Positions 53,164 through 64,000 of a stretch of DNA of 64,000 bases are shown piece after piece. The stretch is taken from positions 16,401-80,400 of the forward strand of contig JBAMDO010000244.1 of the NCBI GenBank assembly GCA_037074765.1. Reading direction: 5' to 3'. The notes below the pieces were generated by a model. The model searched no databases and was not told the origin of the DNA. It saw only the letters and a list, made by a program, of their open reading frames with translations. Origin of the DNA: Mansonella perstans (taxonomy: Eukaryota > Nematoda > Chromadorea > Rhabditida > Onchocercidae). Within the stretch, counting starts at the first letter, position 1; each line of letters opens with the position of its first letter. Made by a program: the position numbers and the translations under genes.

Positions 53164-53256
53164 TCAAGATTTGAATGTTTCCCGGTGGACGTCGTATTCA
53201 AATGTTCCGCCTTCAAGTCCGCCAGCACTCCCTACTAATTGTTCCGTATGTAACAT
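53164..53256 (-). CDS. Candidate 30-codon ORF directly behind a splice acceptor
   Basis: On the minus strand an ATG follows immediately after GATACCACAG (acceptor AG at 53258-53257) and opens a 30-residue frame starting MLHTEQLVGSAGGLEGG and ending TGA. The segment is visibly richer in G and C than its surroundings and uses varied codons, as the true exons here do. It could be a small trans-spliced peptide gene, or a first coding exon using an internal GT such as the one after GAATACGAC. No partner exon was found. Its function is unknown. Confidence 0.25.
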   Translation of the reverse strand: MLHTEQLVGSAGGLEGGTFEYDVHRETFKS

Positions 53257-53258
53257 CT

Positions 53259-56200
53259 GTGGTATCAAAATACTAAATTAATAATGGACAGAAAGGATGA
53301 AAAAATGACCGCGGTTCATGAATCATTTTTTCTGCAAAACAATCAATCAGTTCTAGCAGGCATTTTTTTAAAGCCAAAAAAATTGTTAACATTTATAAAT
53401 TTCCAGCATATTTTTATTTTCCTTTTTTGGAAATTTGTAAAAGCCTAAAATAAACTGCCTTAAAGAATACTGAAAAGTAGGCCAACATTCGACCTAGAAT
53501 AACATTGCAATACCATTTGTAATTTGTGGTGTTTTGAGATAGAACAAGGAATTAATTAACAAAGTTTATTAAGTTTTCATAGTTTTTTAAGTAATTGATA
53601 ATTTTTTAAATTTGTGCATTTTCTATAGTAATTTCTCTTAGCGTAATTTGCTTTTCAAATTTTCAGTAGAATAATACGCATATGAAATTTTTACACTCTT
53701 AGTGATACTTCAGGCAATCTATTGCGACAAAAGTAATGACATGTATCAAAGGCTAACTGACATGGCAGCGTAATTTGCTGATGTAAACTGTTTGAAAGAT
53801 TGATCAAATAATTAAATGAAATTAATTCAAAAAATTGCTGAGGGCGATGGGTAAATGTAATCAATAGATGGACAAAAACTTTTTAAAACCATTTTAATTT
53901 AATAAGACAGAAATATAAAAACCTGATGAGTCAGTGTTTTTAAAAATTTTCACATCAAGCCAGGCTAACTGTAAATATTTCAGCAAATCAGGAATATAAA
54001 TAAACAAGTTTCTTTATCAGTTTTTTCTTGTATTAATGCAAGATTAATGCTTATTGAACTGTAGGAGAAATCAATTACTCATGAATTCCAAAAGGAATTC
54101 TTATTTTTTTGAAGTTCTGATTTGCTTTTTTTTTACGACTAACAGTGAAATACAAGTAGACTTAACATTATTGAATTATACTCTTAATAATTAATTAAAT
54201 CATTCCGTAAGTATTCGGGAATCGATCAATACTTCAGTCAAAGAGTATGTTAAATTCCGTATCAGCTAGCACATTTGTGTGTGATGAACGATGAATTTGT
54301 TTAATGACAAATTTCGATAACGGAATTAATCAAAGCCAAATATTTGAAATTTCGCTCTTGCAAATTAAAGAGTGTATGACATGTTGAATTATTTGGGGCG
54401 GAAAAATCGTCGAATTTTTTAAATGATTAAAAGAATTGCAAAAGAGAACAACGGAAGTATGCTTAAGATTTTTCGTTTTTTTTTTAAACTTTTGATAAGT
54501 TTCTTTTTTTCGAAAATTTTTTGGTATATTTCTGTCACTGGTAGCATATGCAATGAGGTTAGTGAAAATTCGAAAAAAAGATTTCTAAAATTCTTCTTTG
54601 CAAATTACACAAAATTTTTTTTAAAATATCTTATGAAATTTGTATGAAATTTGAATTTCTGATTGGATTTTGCAAAAAAAAAAAACAAAAAAATTAAATC
54701 TAAAATTAAATCCAAATCTTTTTTTCACTACCTCTACGATTGATTGCGAGCACATTATTTTCTCAAAGGTCAAATTTTTGTCACCGATTAAATTTTAGTT
54801 TTCGTTTTTTTCTTCTCACTTTTTGAAAAATTTCATTTCGCTGATTGATAATGGTCTAATGAGTGCCATGTATGTTTCTATGTGTGTGTCTGGTGGTGTC
54901 GGCCTGGCCAAATCAACGTCGATCAAATGAATGATAATTGAAGGTTGTATGCTTTTTCCGCACCAAGTACCGATGATGTAATGTCCGAATTGGACTGTTA
55001 TAAAAATAAATAAAAAAACTGAACCAATATGGGTTTTTGTTAATTGTCACCGTAATTATACTTTTCCTTGGTTATTATTCCGCAACAGGTGCATCATTTC
55101 TGCGGTATGATCATTTTGAATCTAATTTGTTTTGCTAAAATGCAATTTCAATTCTTGCAAATTCTAATTTCAATGTAACCGTAACATATTGGAGCAGAAA
55201 CTTATCGGAGAATTGAATCCGCAAACGGTTTTCAACCTTAGTTTAAATTTAACTTTAACGTCTATGTATTGTACATTTATTGAACTATTCGAAGCTATAC
55301 ACGAAAATTCAGCGAAACGTACGTACGTAAAATAAAAAGAAAAGAATTTGAAAAATGTTATCAGATTTGTTCATTGTTTTCAAAATCTGAAAAGATTTTT
55401 TTAAACTCATTCCGCAGCTCAAAAATTTTTTGAAGATACTTTGAACTCTTGAACATGTCAGAATACCTGATGTAAAGTAAATATATAAAGTAAGTATTTA
55501 ATAATTGTCTATTATGGTGTTTTAATAAAATATTAGCCATTTTTATTTGGGTCGAAATAATTGTTTAATATGCAAAATTATAACGAAATAAGTATTGTTT
55601 GAAATTTGATATAAAAAAATTCAATTTGACGAAATTTCAAAAATCACTTACCTGGCGTTCTTTCTATTTGCATCTCATCTTTTCATTTAATTTGTTTGCC
55701 CAGGTGGCAATCAATTTCATTTTTTTTTCGTTCCTTTCTAAGCTCGTTGACTGATAAACAAATATTGAACCGCACAAATATTTCATTCGAAAGTGAAAAT
55801 TATATGTTCAGTCGCCGAAATTTTGGTTTTCTTTTTTTAAACAAAAACAAAACTAAAATATGTATTTCATAGTGAAAATCCAAATTTGAATTTAAATTTA
55901 GCAATTATGTAAAAGTAGTTGGTCTCAATACCTCTCAATACTCTCAACCTCATACCAGCATTCTGTTAGCAAGTCAGTTAGCAATGTGATATTCGCGTAA
56001 TATCTTACACACACATATTCCATTTTATAAATATGATGAATTGATGTCTTTAAATTGATGTCAGTTGATACAAAGAATTAAAATCGTTTATGATTGTAAT
56101 TTTTTTTGTTTGAATTTTGCTAGCAAATTTTTTTCTTTTTTAACCTTTATCGCAAGCTAGAAAAAATTATGCTGATCTAGAAAAAATTCAGCTCATCTTT

Positions 56201-59200
56201 AATCTTAGATTTATTTTTTAATTGCAAGCAGTGTAGGTGACATACTGTTATGTCATCGATTGCGTAACACTGTCCATTATGCATGGTCAGTATTTGAATG
56301 CTTATTCTTTTATTATTAAATGTCCTGAATTGCAAAAAAAAGTAAAAACGAATTGTAGATTCTGATATTAATGATATCATTGATAAATTGAGTTATCATG
56401 ACCTATCAGATATGTTTAATACTATCCATTATAAATTCCCTCAAAGTTAATGATGAATTATGAGAGATTTATTTTTGAACGGTTAATTTTAATTTCAATT
56501 ATTGACTCACCTTCATGATTTTGTCAATTTTAAAAATAATGAACTGTTTTATTTGAATGCTTTGAAATAGAGAATCTTAAGTGATGAATAGAGAAAGCAA
56601 AGAGAGCTGTGCAGTTAACGAACAAAGTTGTTTACAATTTAAAAGAAAAATAAATCAGTGTAATTTATTTTTTTTTTTTTTGTGGACCTCAAAGAAGTTT
56701 TAAAAAATTCAAATAAACACTTAGCTACTGATGTTATAATGTAATATGATGATAGTATCGTTCAAAAAAAAAAAAAAAAAATTGGAACAATAGCATTTCG
56801 GATGAGATATTTAATCTATTCGGGACAATTGTCCAGAACTGACTGACTAATTGACTTTTTGCATTAGTATTACAGAAAACAGAGAGCTCCACTGTAGTTG
56901 TTTAGTTTTGCGCACAAACCATTCCATCAAAACTGTCAAAGTTCAAAATTTAAATCTTTTATCTCAAATGATAAGAATTCACGAAACTTCCGGAAAATTT
57001 TGAATTTTATTTTAATTTTTTTGTGGTACCCAAGCATTTCTATTTGCAAAAAAAAAAATGCAATTAATAGTATGAAATGACCGTAAAAAGGACTGGTTCC
57101 TGTCTAAGTACACCAAAAAATGTCCAATAAGAGATGTGACAAACATTTGACAAAAGGTGAGAGAATGCTAAGAGGTAGAAATTATTTCTAATTAAACGTT
57201 CGATTACTTGAGTTAAAAAGGACAGCAATAACAATCTTTGTCATACAACGAACATACATATATATGTGTCAAGGCTATATCCATTTATGTGTGTGTCTTA
57301 TTTTCGATCCAATACTTATTTTTGGTGACAAAAAAAAAAAAAAAAAAAAAACAGCCATATCAAAAGACTTTGATCATTGTCGCCTTCATTTCAAATATTC
57401 AAATCTTTTTTGAAAACTCAAAAAACTTTTGTGACAAATTTCCGAATTATTCAGAACAAATTTCATTCGCTGGAATGATTTATGAGAGACACGAAAAGAA
57501 TTTCGTTTAGCCAGTGATACTAGAATAATCTGAATTGCAATAATTTCAATTAAAAATAATTTTCAATTAATTAATCAAATCATTTTTTTCATTTTATATT
57601 TTCAATTAATAGATTTAAAAGCAAAAAAATACACAAATATTGAGGAAAAAGTATACAAATATATAATATTTTTGAAAAATGATCGAACAATTTTCTGTTT
57701 ACATATTTTTGTCGGCAAAATTTTCCACTTCTATTGGTGAAATTTTCGAGACTTTTGATTGATAATGAAATTTTGACAAATTTCAAATAGTTAAATTTAA
57801 AATGACTTTTTTGCAACGAATAAATTAAATTAATTTATTTTAATCTTCACTGTATCGTTCCATATAGACATAGATGTACACAATTAAATTTTATTCCAGC
57901 ATTTATTTCAATTCTTTTGAAAATTTACACCTTTGAAAAATTACACTTTTTATGTGCCGATCGTAATCAGTGTCTACAATCTGTTTTCGAAGGTAAATGT
58001 TAATTTTTACTTCGTTAAAAATTGAAATTTCAATCAACTTTAATCTGTTTTTCACACACACACACACATACATGCATATATTGTATCATCATTTCTAGTA
58101 GTTATTCGTCCTTCACATTTTTGTGGTCACTAATTCAATTTCTCTTTTTTTTCAGTGGTTATTTCATCTTTCAATAAAAATACTATTTATTGTTCCAATT
58201 GACAATTGACAATTTAATTTACTTTTCTATATGGTTATTTCTGATAGAATGCATGATTGAAATTATGAGCATGTAAGAATGATTTAAGTTGTCTAGAAGA
58301 AATCCTAGAATTAAATTGCCAAGACTAATAATAATAAGATCATATTAGTTTCTTAAAAAGTTCAAAATCTATTGATCATAGGATGATCAATAGTTAGAAT
58401 GTCATCGGATATTTTTGTTATTCTGTATATGTAATAATTGTATTGAATTATTTCACAAATATTTGAATCGAGAAAATTTAAATTTTATTTAATTTGAATT
58501 TAAAAATTCATATTATGGGGTAATTCATTCATAACTACTTAAGAATAACCGGGTCGGATCGGTTGCAAATATCGCCTTCTGTCATCACAATAACTTTTGC
58601 TACAATCAACAAAGGTAACCAATTACATTATTGATCTTATTTCTCTCGTTATGTAGTAATAGCTGTGTAGTATATTACAGCAGTGGATTTGAATTTGACC
58701 TGAGTATCTAATTGGTGTAGTAAAAGCTATGACACATTTTCTTTGACCTATACCCAAAATAATGTTTAGGTTAAAGGATCTCTTTTTCCTTTTTTTCTCT
58801 TACAAGGTTCAGTTAAAGGCTACAAGAAGGCTAAACACAAAATTTCACTTGCTGTCCAATTCTCTAATATTACCATACTTCCTAGGACTGAGTAGTAATG
58901 CTCATATTTGAACAGGTCATGTCACAGGACAAATTCAAATCCAATCCTCAAAAAGTGATGTAGCAAACATTTCATTGCAAAAAATACTTTTTGCTCCATT
59001 TGGGGAACATTTCAAAATAAATCACAAAAATTTTTTTTGTGAACGAAAAATTCAAAAAATAATAATTTTGAAAAATATTCAAATAAAGATAAATTTTTCA
59101 AATTACGAATAAAAAATAAAAAGGAATGCGAAACATTGCTTAGTTCCCCACTATTATTATCTATCCAACAATGAAAGCAATTTTATATTAACATTGTTAA

Positions 59201-62200
59201 GCTAATAAGCTAACAATTTTGAATGCATTTCAATCAATCATTTTTAATACTTTAATTAAAAATTAATTTTATTATTGATTATTCAAACGACAACCATGTA
59301 TATAGTTATTAGTGAATTGATGATTCATCATATGATAAATTGTATTGAATGAATTCAATGTTATTAACAAATTGTTAGCTTTAGGTTTTCCTATCAATGC
59401 GAATGAAATTATCATGTAGAATGAAATTATTTGTTTAAAAGACTTATAAGATAACTGATTAAATTAATTTAAAAAAAAAAATCACAGCATTATATGTAAG
59501 TAACAGAAGTTAAACAGTCAGGAAATATAAATGACTTCGTTTAGTTCTTCCGGAATTATCATAATATATAAACCGGAATTGTTATCATATTATATTATAT
59601 AATGAACAAATTGCTGCAATTGTTGCAATAAATAACTCGTAAAAATGAAATGGTTAAGAAGAATTTGAAAAATTTTGAATTTTGTCGTATCTTTGCTACC
59701 ATGTGATGGTATCAGCAACGATGAAGAAATGTTAGCAACACTATTTATTTACTCATACAAAGGACATTTGACAGGAAAAAATTTAGCAAAAGAACCTTGA
59801 TAATTGATATTATCACGAATTATGTTTGAATGGAAAAACACACGCATGCAAATCATGTTGAACTTTGACATAAGACTTTGATTTATGAAATAAATTACGT
59901 ATATAAATTTAATCCATTTTTTGCAATGCTTTAAAGTTTTTAAAAATTCACTTAGTATTATTTTATTTGGTAAAATTTACACGATAAATTTGTGAAGAAT
60001 AATTTGTGAAGAAATTTTGAAAAATTTTTCACCTAAAGAAGATATAAATCTAAAGTAGCGGTGTTGTTTGAAAAAAATTTTGAAAATGAATTCCCAGTGA
60101 CGGGTAGTAATCATTTGTTAATGATAATGTAATATTTTTAATTTAATGAATTTTTTTTGCTGACCTTTTGTCTTGATCATTTTACGCTGAGAAGACATAA
60201 TGGAAAGAGGAAAATTAATGTTCGTTTTATTTTCTGCATACGGAACTGAGCAATGTATGAGGTTAATTGATAATTATTGTTAGTATGCAATTAGTTTAAA
60301 TAATTTCAAATTATAATTAATAGTTTTACGTGTTTCATTCAAGCATTCATATAGAAAAATTTCTATTCCATCATTACTATTTGACCTTGCTGTATTTGCC
60401 TTTTATGCTTGATACTAACTTAATTGTCGTAAATTATCGAAAACGATGATACGATGATACGAAGAAATTGGTTTACCTTCGATTAATCATTCATCAATTA
60501 AAATTAACCCATAAGCGTTCTTGTTATCTTTAATAGACGCTAGGTGTCAAGGTCATCGCTGTCTCCTTGACCACTGGCTCTCTGGTCTTCTTCAAGTCAC
60601 GCCTACTCTTCCTACTCTCTGCTAACCGATTTTGTCTCTTCCTAAGAATTATATATGTGTAAGAGAATCGTATATATATATATTCCAGAAGAGCATTTCT
60701 ATCCATTGATCAGTCCGCTTCTTTCATTTGTCCATTGAGTTAGACGGTGCCATTCGCGATTTTACAATAAAAACTTTGCTAATATTTCAAATCTTTTAAA
60801 ATTTGAAATTTGAAGAATTTGCACTGAGACTTTAGATTTTTCAAAAAATTATTTATTCGTTTTTAATATAATCATCTCTCCTAAGTGACATTTTTATAAG
60901 CTTTTATAGTATTCTTCGCTATAATCTCAATTTTTAATCATTAAATTTTTGAATTTCATAAGAACTTGAAAGTGAAACTTTTGAAAGTTTTGAAATAAGA
61001 TATTAATATATAACTCAGTGCTTTATCACACTAAAGTTACAGTATTCCAGAAAAAGAAGTGAAGGGACGATTACAGTAATTAGTTGCCTTTGTGCAGCAA
61101 CGTTGATTTTTGAGATGTCATACAGTGACCTTTACGAAACAAAATTGTGCACTTTATTATGTCAACAACTTAGCTATTTCCAGCAAACATGAACTGTGGC
61201 AGTGATATTTTTGAATTTAAGAAACTGAAATTTTCTAGTTCCCAGAAAGTACCGAAAAGTTTGTTGAGGGCTCGAATTTACAATTCAAAATTTTTCAATT
61301 TCTTTAATTTTAAGCATAAATTAAAATGCTAAATTTATGTAGAATTTAAGACTTATTTCAAAATTTAAAAAGAAAGCAAAATTTAAATTGAGATAATTAA
61401 TTACTTTGCAAGCACTAAGACATTTATTAACAAAATGAATTTTCGTAATGAAAAATTTCGACAATAACAAAAGAAACTTTTATGAATTTTTTTTTTAAAC
61501 TCTGTGACGATAAAATTAAATCTTTCAATTTTTTATGAAAATCTCATAAATCTTTTAGTAACATTGCATTCATTAGTTTTCCTCAAAATTCATGTCAAAA
61601 TTTGAATTTTTGATTTGGCATAATATTAACATAAAATTGAGAGAGGCAGAAAAATTGACGGATTGAACAGACAACTCTTGGATATGGAACAGACGACTTT
61701 TGGATCTATGGATTTTGCAGCTGTTTAGTTGCTTTATATGTTTACAGCTTTCATCGTGGAATTGATTAAATGAAAATGTAGAAGTAGAGGAGAAGCGCAA
61801 AAGGAAGCGCAAATAATGTCAGATTGGCTTTTCGTATTCTTTATAAGCAATAGCGCTAAGACACTGTCCACTGTCTCGTGTTAAATTTCATTCAAATTTA
61901 AAAATGTGAATTAATTAATAGTAAAATGTGTTTTCCTAGATAAAATGTAAATTTCGTTCTTTGATATGCTTCATGATCTAATTATTGATGCATAGATTTT
62001 AATTATTTTGTACCTCCTCTAAATATTCAAATTTATTGACTTTTTAAAGATATTGTGTCAAATTTCAACTTTTTTTTTTTGATGCTAATTATTGAAATCG
62101 TTGAAATATTCTTGCATGATATTTTATGAAATAGTTGTCGATATATTTGATTTAAAAAATATCTAAATTTCAGGAAAAGTGCTAGAAGGGGGAAAAGATC

Positions 62201-63367
62201 AGAAGGGCAGTGGCGCAATCGAAGTTCACCGTAACTCCTCAAATGCGTCCTGCCATCTATCTCCTATACCCTTATAATAACAGTTTCGGTGACTTGTCAA
62301 TAGAGCAGGCTGGAAAGATCGAGCAACCTGAAAATCCATATTAATCCAACATTTTTACCAAAATAATAATACAAAAAAAGAAAGCACTGTCACCACTTCA
62401 ACAGGTTATTTCCTGGACATTGTCCATTTTAATTAATACAAATGTTAGAAATATTTCACATATGATATTACCTGCGTGTGACGGAATCTGTGAATGCCAT
62501 TCTAGCATCATCTTTCTAGCGTCTTGGGATGTTTTCTAGCGTGCCCAATATTTGCTCATAATTTGTCCAAAAAACAATAAAAAAAATTGAGTAAATTTTT
62601 TTATTATTAAATCCAAGTAAGGTATAAGAAAAAGAAAATGAAATGAGCAATTAAATGAGCAATTAGCAATTAAGCAATAAAAAATGTAATTGAATAAATT
62701 AAACAGATGATGATGAGATAATTTGAGTAACAATTTATAAAACGACATTTCAGTAGGACACATTTTGTCGAAAACATATATAAGCGAAGTTTCTTTTTTT
62801 TTCGCCATTTCCAATCATTGGTTTCATTTAACAATTGTCACTTACCAGTTCAAAGGTTAGAATTTATTGCTAATTTCTTTCGGTACAATTAAAAATTTTT
62901 TTTAATTTAAAGTTCTCTTTTATTCATATTTTACCTATTGAATAAGTTGGACTAGAAATTAAATGCAACTAAATAACTTTCAAATTACTGATTTCCTTTT
63001 ACTATTCACTGCAACCAATTAACTGCTTAATGTTACTTTAAATATTAATTTCATTAAAATCACACTTTATTGTATTTTTTGATTTTTTGTTGTAATGAAA
63101 TTTGAAATGAAATGTGATGTGTACTTAAAAATTTTACAATATCACTTTGAACTCAGTTTTAAGTTAATTGCTAAGAATAAGAATGGATGGAACCTTTTAA
63201 CTGGTTCATTTTATCATGATTTCTCTTTCATTCCACATTTTTCATTAATCAAATACAATTAAATGACTGATTTCTAATATTATATCATAAATGAAGTGCA
63301 TGATAAATTTTCTTTATTTCTTTTATCAAATTCAAAAATGAAATTTTAATTCAAGCATATGCATTAC
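53259..63367. other. Gene-poor stretch with isolated GC-richer islands
   Basis: No gene could be assembled over about 10 kb. Islands that stand out from the AT-rich background lie at 54,850-55,000, 58,548-58,613, 60,535-60,645 and 62,174-62,340. Simple repeats include a short CA run at about 58,056-58,069 and a TA run near 60,670. Confidence 0.5.
59549..59595 (+). repeat. Imperfect direct repeat with CCGGAATT core
   Basis: CCGGAATTATCATAATATATA is followed 24 bp later by a similar CCGGAATTGTTATCATATTA unit. The CCGGAATTAT core is shared with the tandem repeat at 2.66 kb. Confidence 0.7.
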
Positions 63368-63417
63368 AGCTACTGTATTGAGTTACTGCATTGATGCATG
63401 AATAGTACAAATTAATT

Positions 63418-63777
63418 ATGGACGACGAGGTTCAAAGTGAAAATTTACGAATTAAAAAAGCATCGAATAGGCAAAAAATGGAAGGGGTCAGTTTTTGTGA
63501 AAAATCTTTCACACAAATTTATTATTTCATTTTATTTCTTTTTGATATATTTTACAGGCGTATTATTTCTAATTTAAAATTTTAACAATAATAATTTTTA
63601 TTTTTTTGCCGGATCAATTGAACAATTGTAATTTTTAGATTTAATTAATTAAAATTTTTTTGTAATGCGAAATCACTGCTTTCAGACAGCATTTGCAGTC
63701 TTAATGGAGAATAGTGCTCAAGTATTTGGAAATGCTGAAAACAAAGTGAAAAAACGATTTAATGACGTCACCAACTG
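63418..63777 (+). CDS. Unrecognised gene, first two coding exons (continues beyond the window)
   Basis: Exon 1 (63418-63486) starts MDDEVQSENLRIKK and ends at GGG/GTCAGT. Exon 2 (63686-63777) follows a CTTTCAG acceptor, reads on in phase (AFAVLMENSAQVFG, then NKVKKRFNDVTN) and ends at a GTAGAG donor, leaving a split TG- codon. The ATG lies 49 nt behind an ATTACAG acceptor at 63368-63369, which suits trans-splicing. The piece is hydrophilic, rich in Lys, Asn and Glu, without a signal peptide, and its second half could be helical. I do not recognise the family. Composition is clearly more coding-like than the flanks, but only 53 codons are visible, so it remains a prediction. Confidence 0.5.
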
Positions 63778-64000
63778 GTAGAGATGTTTTTTATTTGAAA
63801 TTTGATTTAATCAGTTTAGCATCAAGTAGCTCACTGCTTCTTTATTCTTAATTGATGCATTTAGAAGATTAATGTGAAAATAAAATTTGAAAATTTTAAC
63901 AACTTTGAAATTTTAACGCTTTATTTGACTAAGTAAATTCTGAAATAAAAGGAACGAAAAAGGTCTGTTACACTTTACTGCTAATAATCGAAGAGAGGAA

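Overview
This is eukaryotic DNA, most probably from a parasitic nematode of the filarial/spirurid kind. It is very AT-rich, full of A/T homopolymer runs, and its genes are split into many short exons joined at YAG acceptors. Several predicted start codons lie 2-50 nt downstream of a good 3' splice site, as expected for spliced-leader trans-splicing. The gene families also fit: two TTBK-like casein-kinase-1 superfamily kinases, a WEE-1.3-like Myt1 kinase and a divergent annexin. No prokaryotic operon, tRNA, rRNA, CRISPR array or complete transposon was seen. The species is an inference. No database search was possible, and all exon models were built by hand from reading frame, splice signals, phase and family motifs.

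Layout. 1-9.8 kb is mostly non-coding, with a CCGGAA-rich patch (2.4-3.9 kb) and a few exon-like fragments (3.9, 5.9 and 6.8 kb). An F-box protein gene (+, 11 exons) occupies 9,873-14,718. A TTBK-like kinase (+, 7 exons, 18,022-19,647) lies tail to tail with a second, divergent TTBK-like kinase (-, at least 9 exons, 23,696-20,766). Continuing on the minus strand are a divergent annexin with a long Asp/Asn/Gly-rich N-terminal region (29,546-25,180), a 12-exon MFS transporter of the oxalate:formate/monocarboxylate type (34,804-31,333), and a 15-exon Myt1/Wee1-type CDK-inhibitory kinase with a membrane anchor (44,559-39,031). From 44.6 to 63.4 kb no multi-exon gene could be assembled. That stretch holds isolated GC-richer, exon-like or conserved-looking islands and one 30-codon ORF directly behind a splice acceptor. 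The first two coding exons of an unrecognised gene start at 63,418 (+) and run off the window.

The genes do not form an obvious pathway. Myt1 should restrain CDK1 at the G2/M or oocyte-meiosis arrest. TTBK-like kinases are expanded in nematodes and often expressed in the male germ line. The F-box protein would be an SCF substrate adaptor. The annexin and the MFS protein are membrane-associated.

Most unusual points: three of about 60 assembled introns need a GC rather than GT donor, and many others have weak GTT donors; Myt1 has DFS in place of DFG and an unusually long C-terminal region; the annexin appears to have lost its canonical type II calcium sites while carrying an Asp-rich repeat with a 108-bp tandem duplication; and the second TTBK-like kinase has no in-frame ATG on its first recognisable exon.
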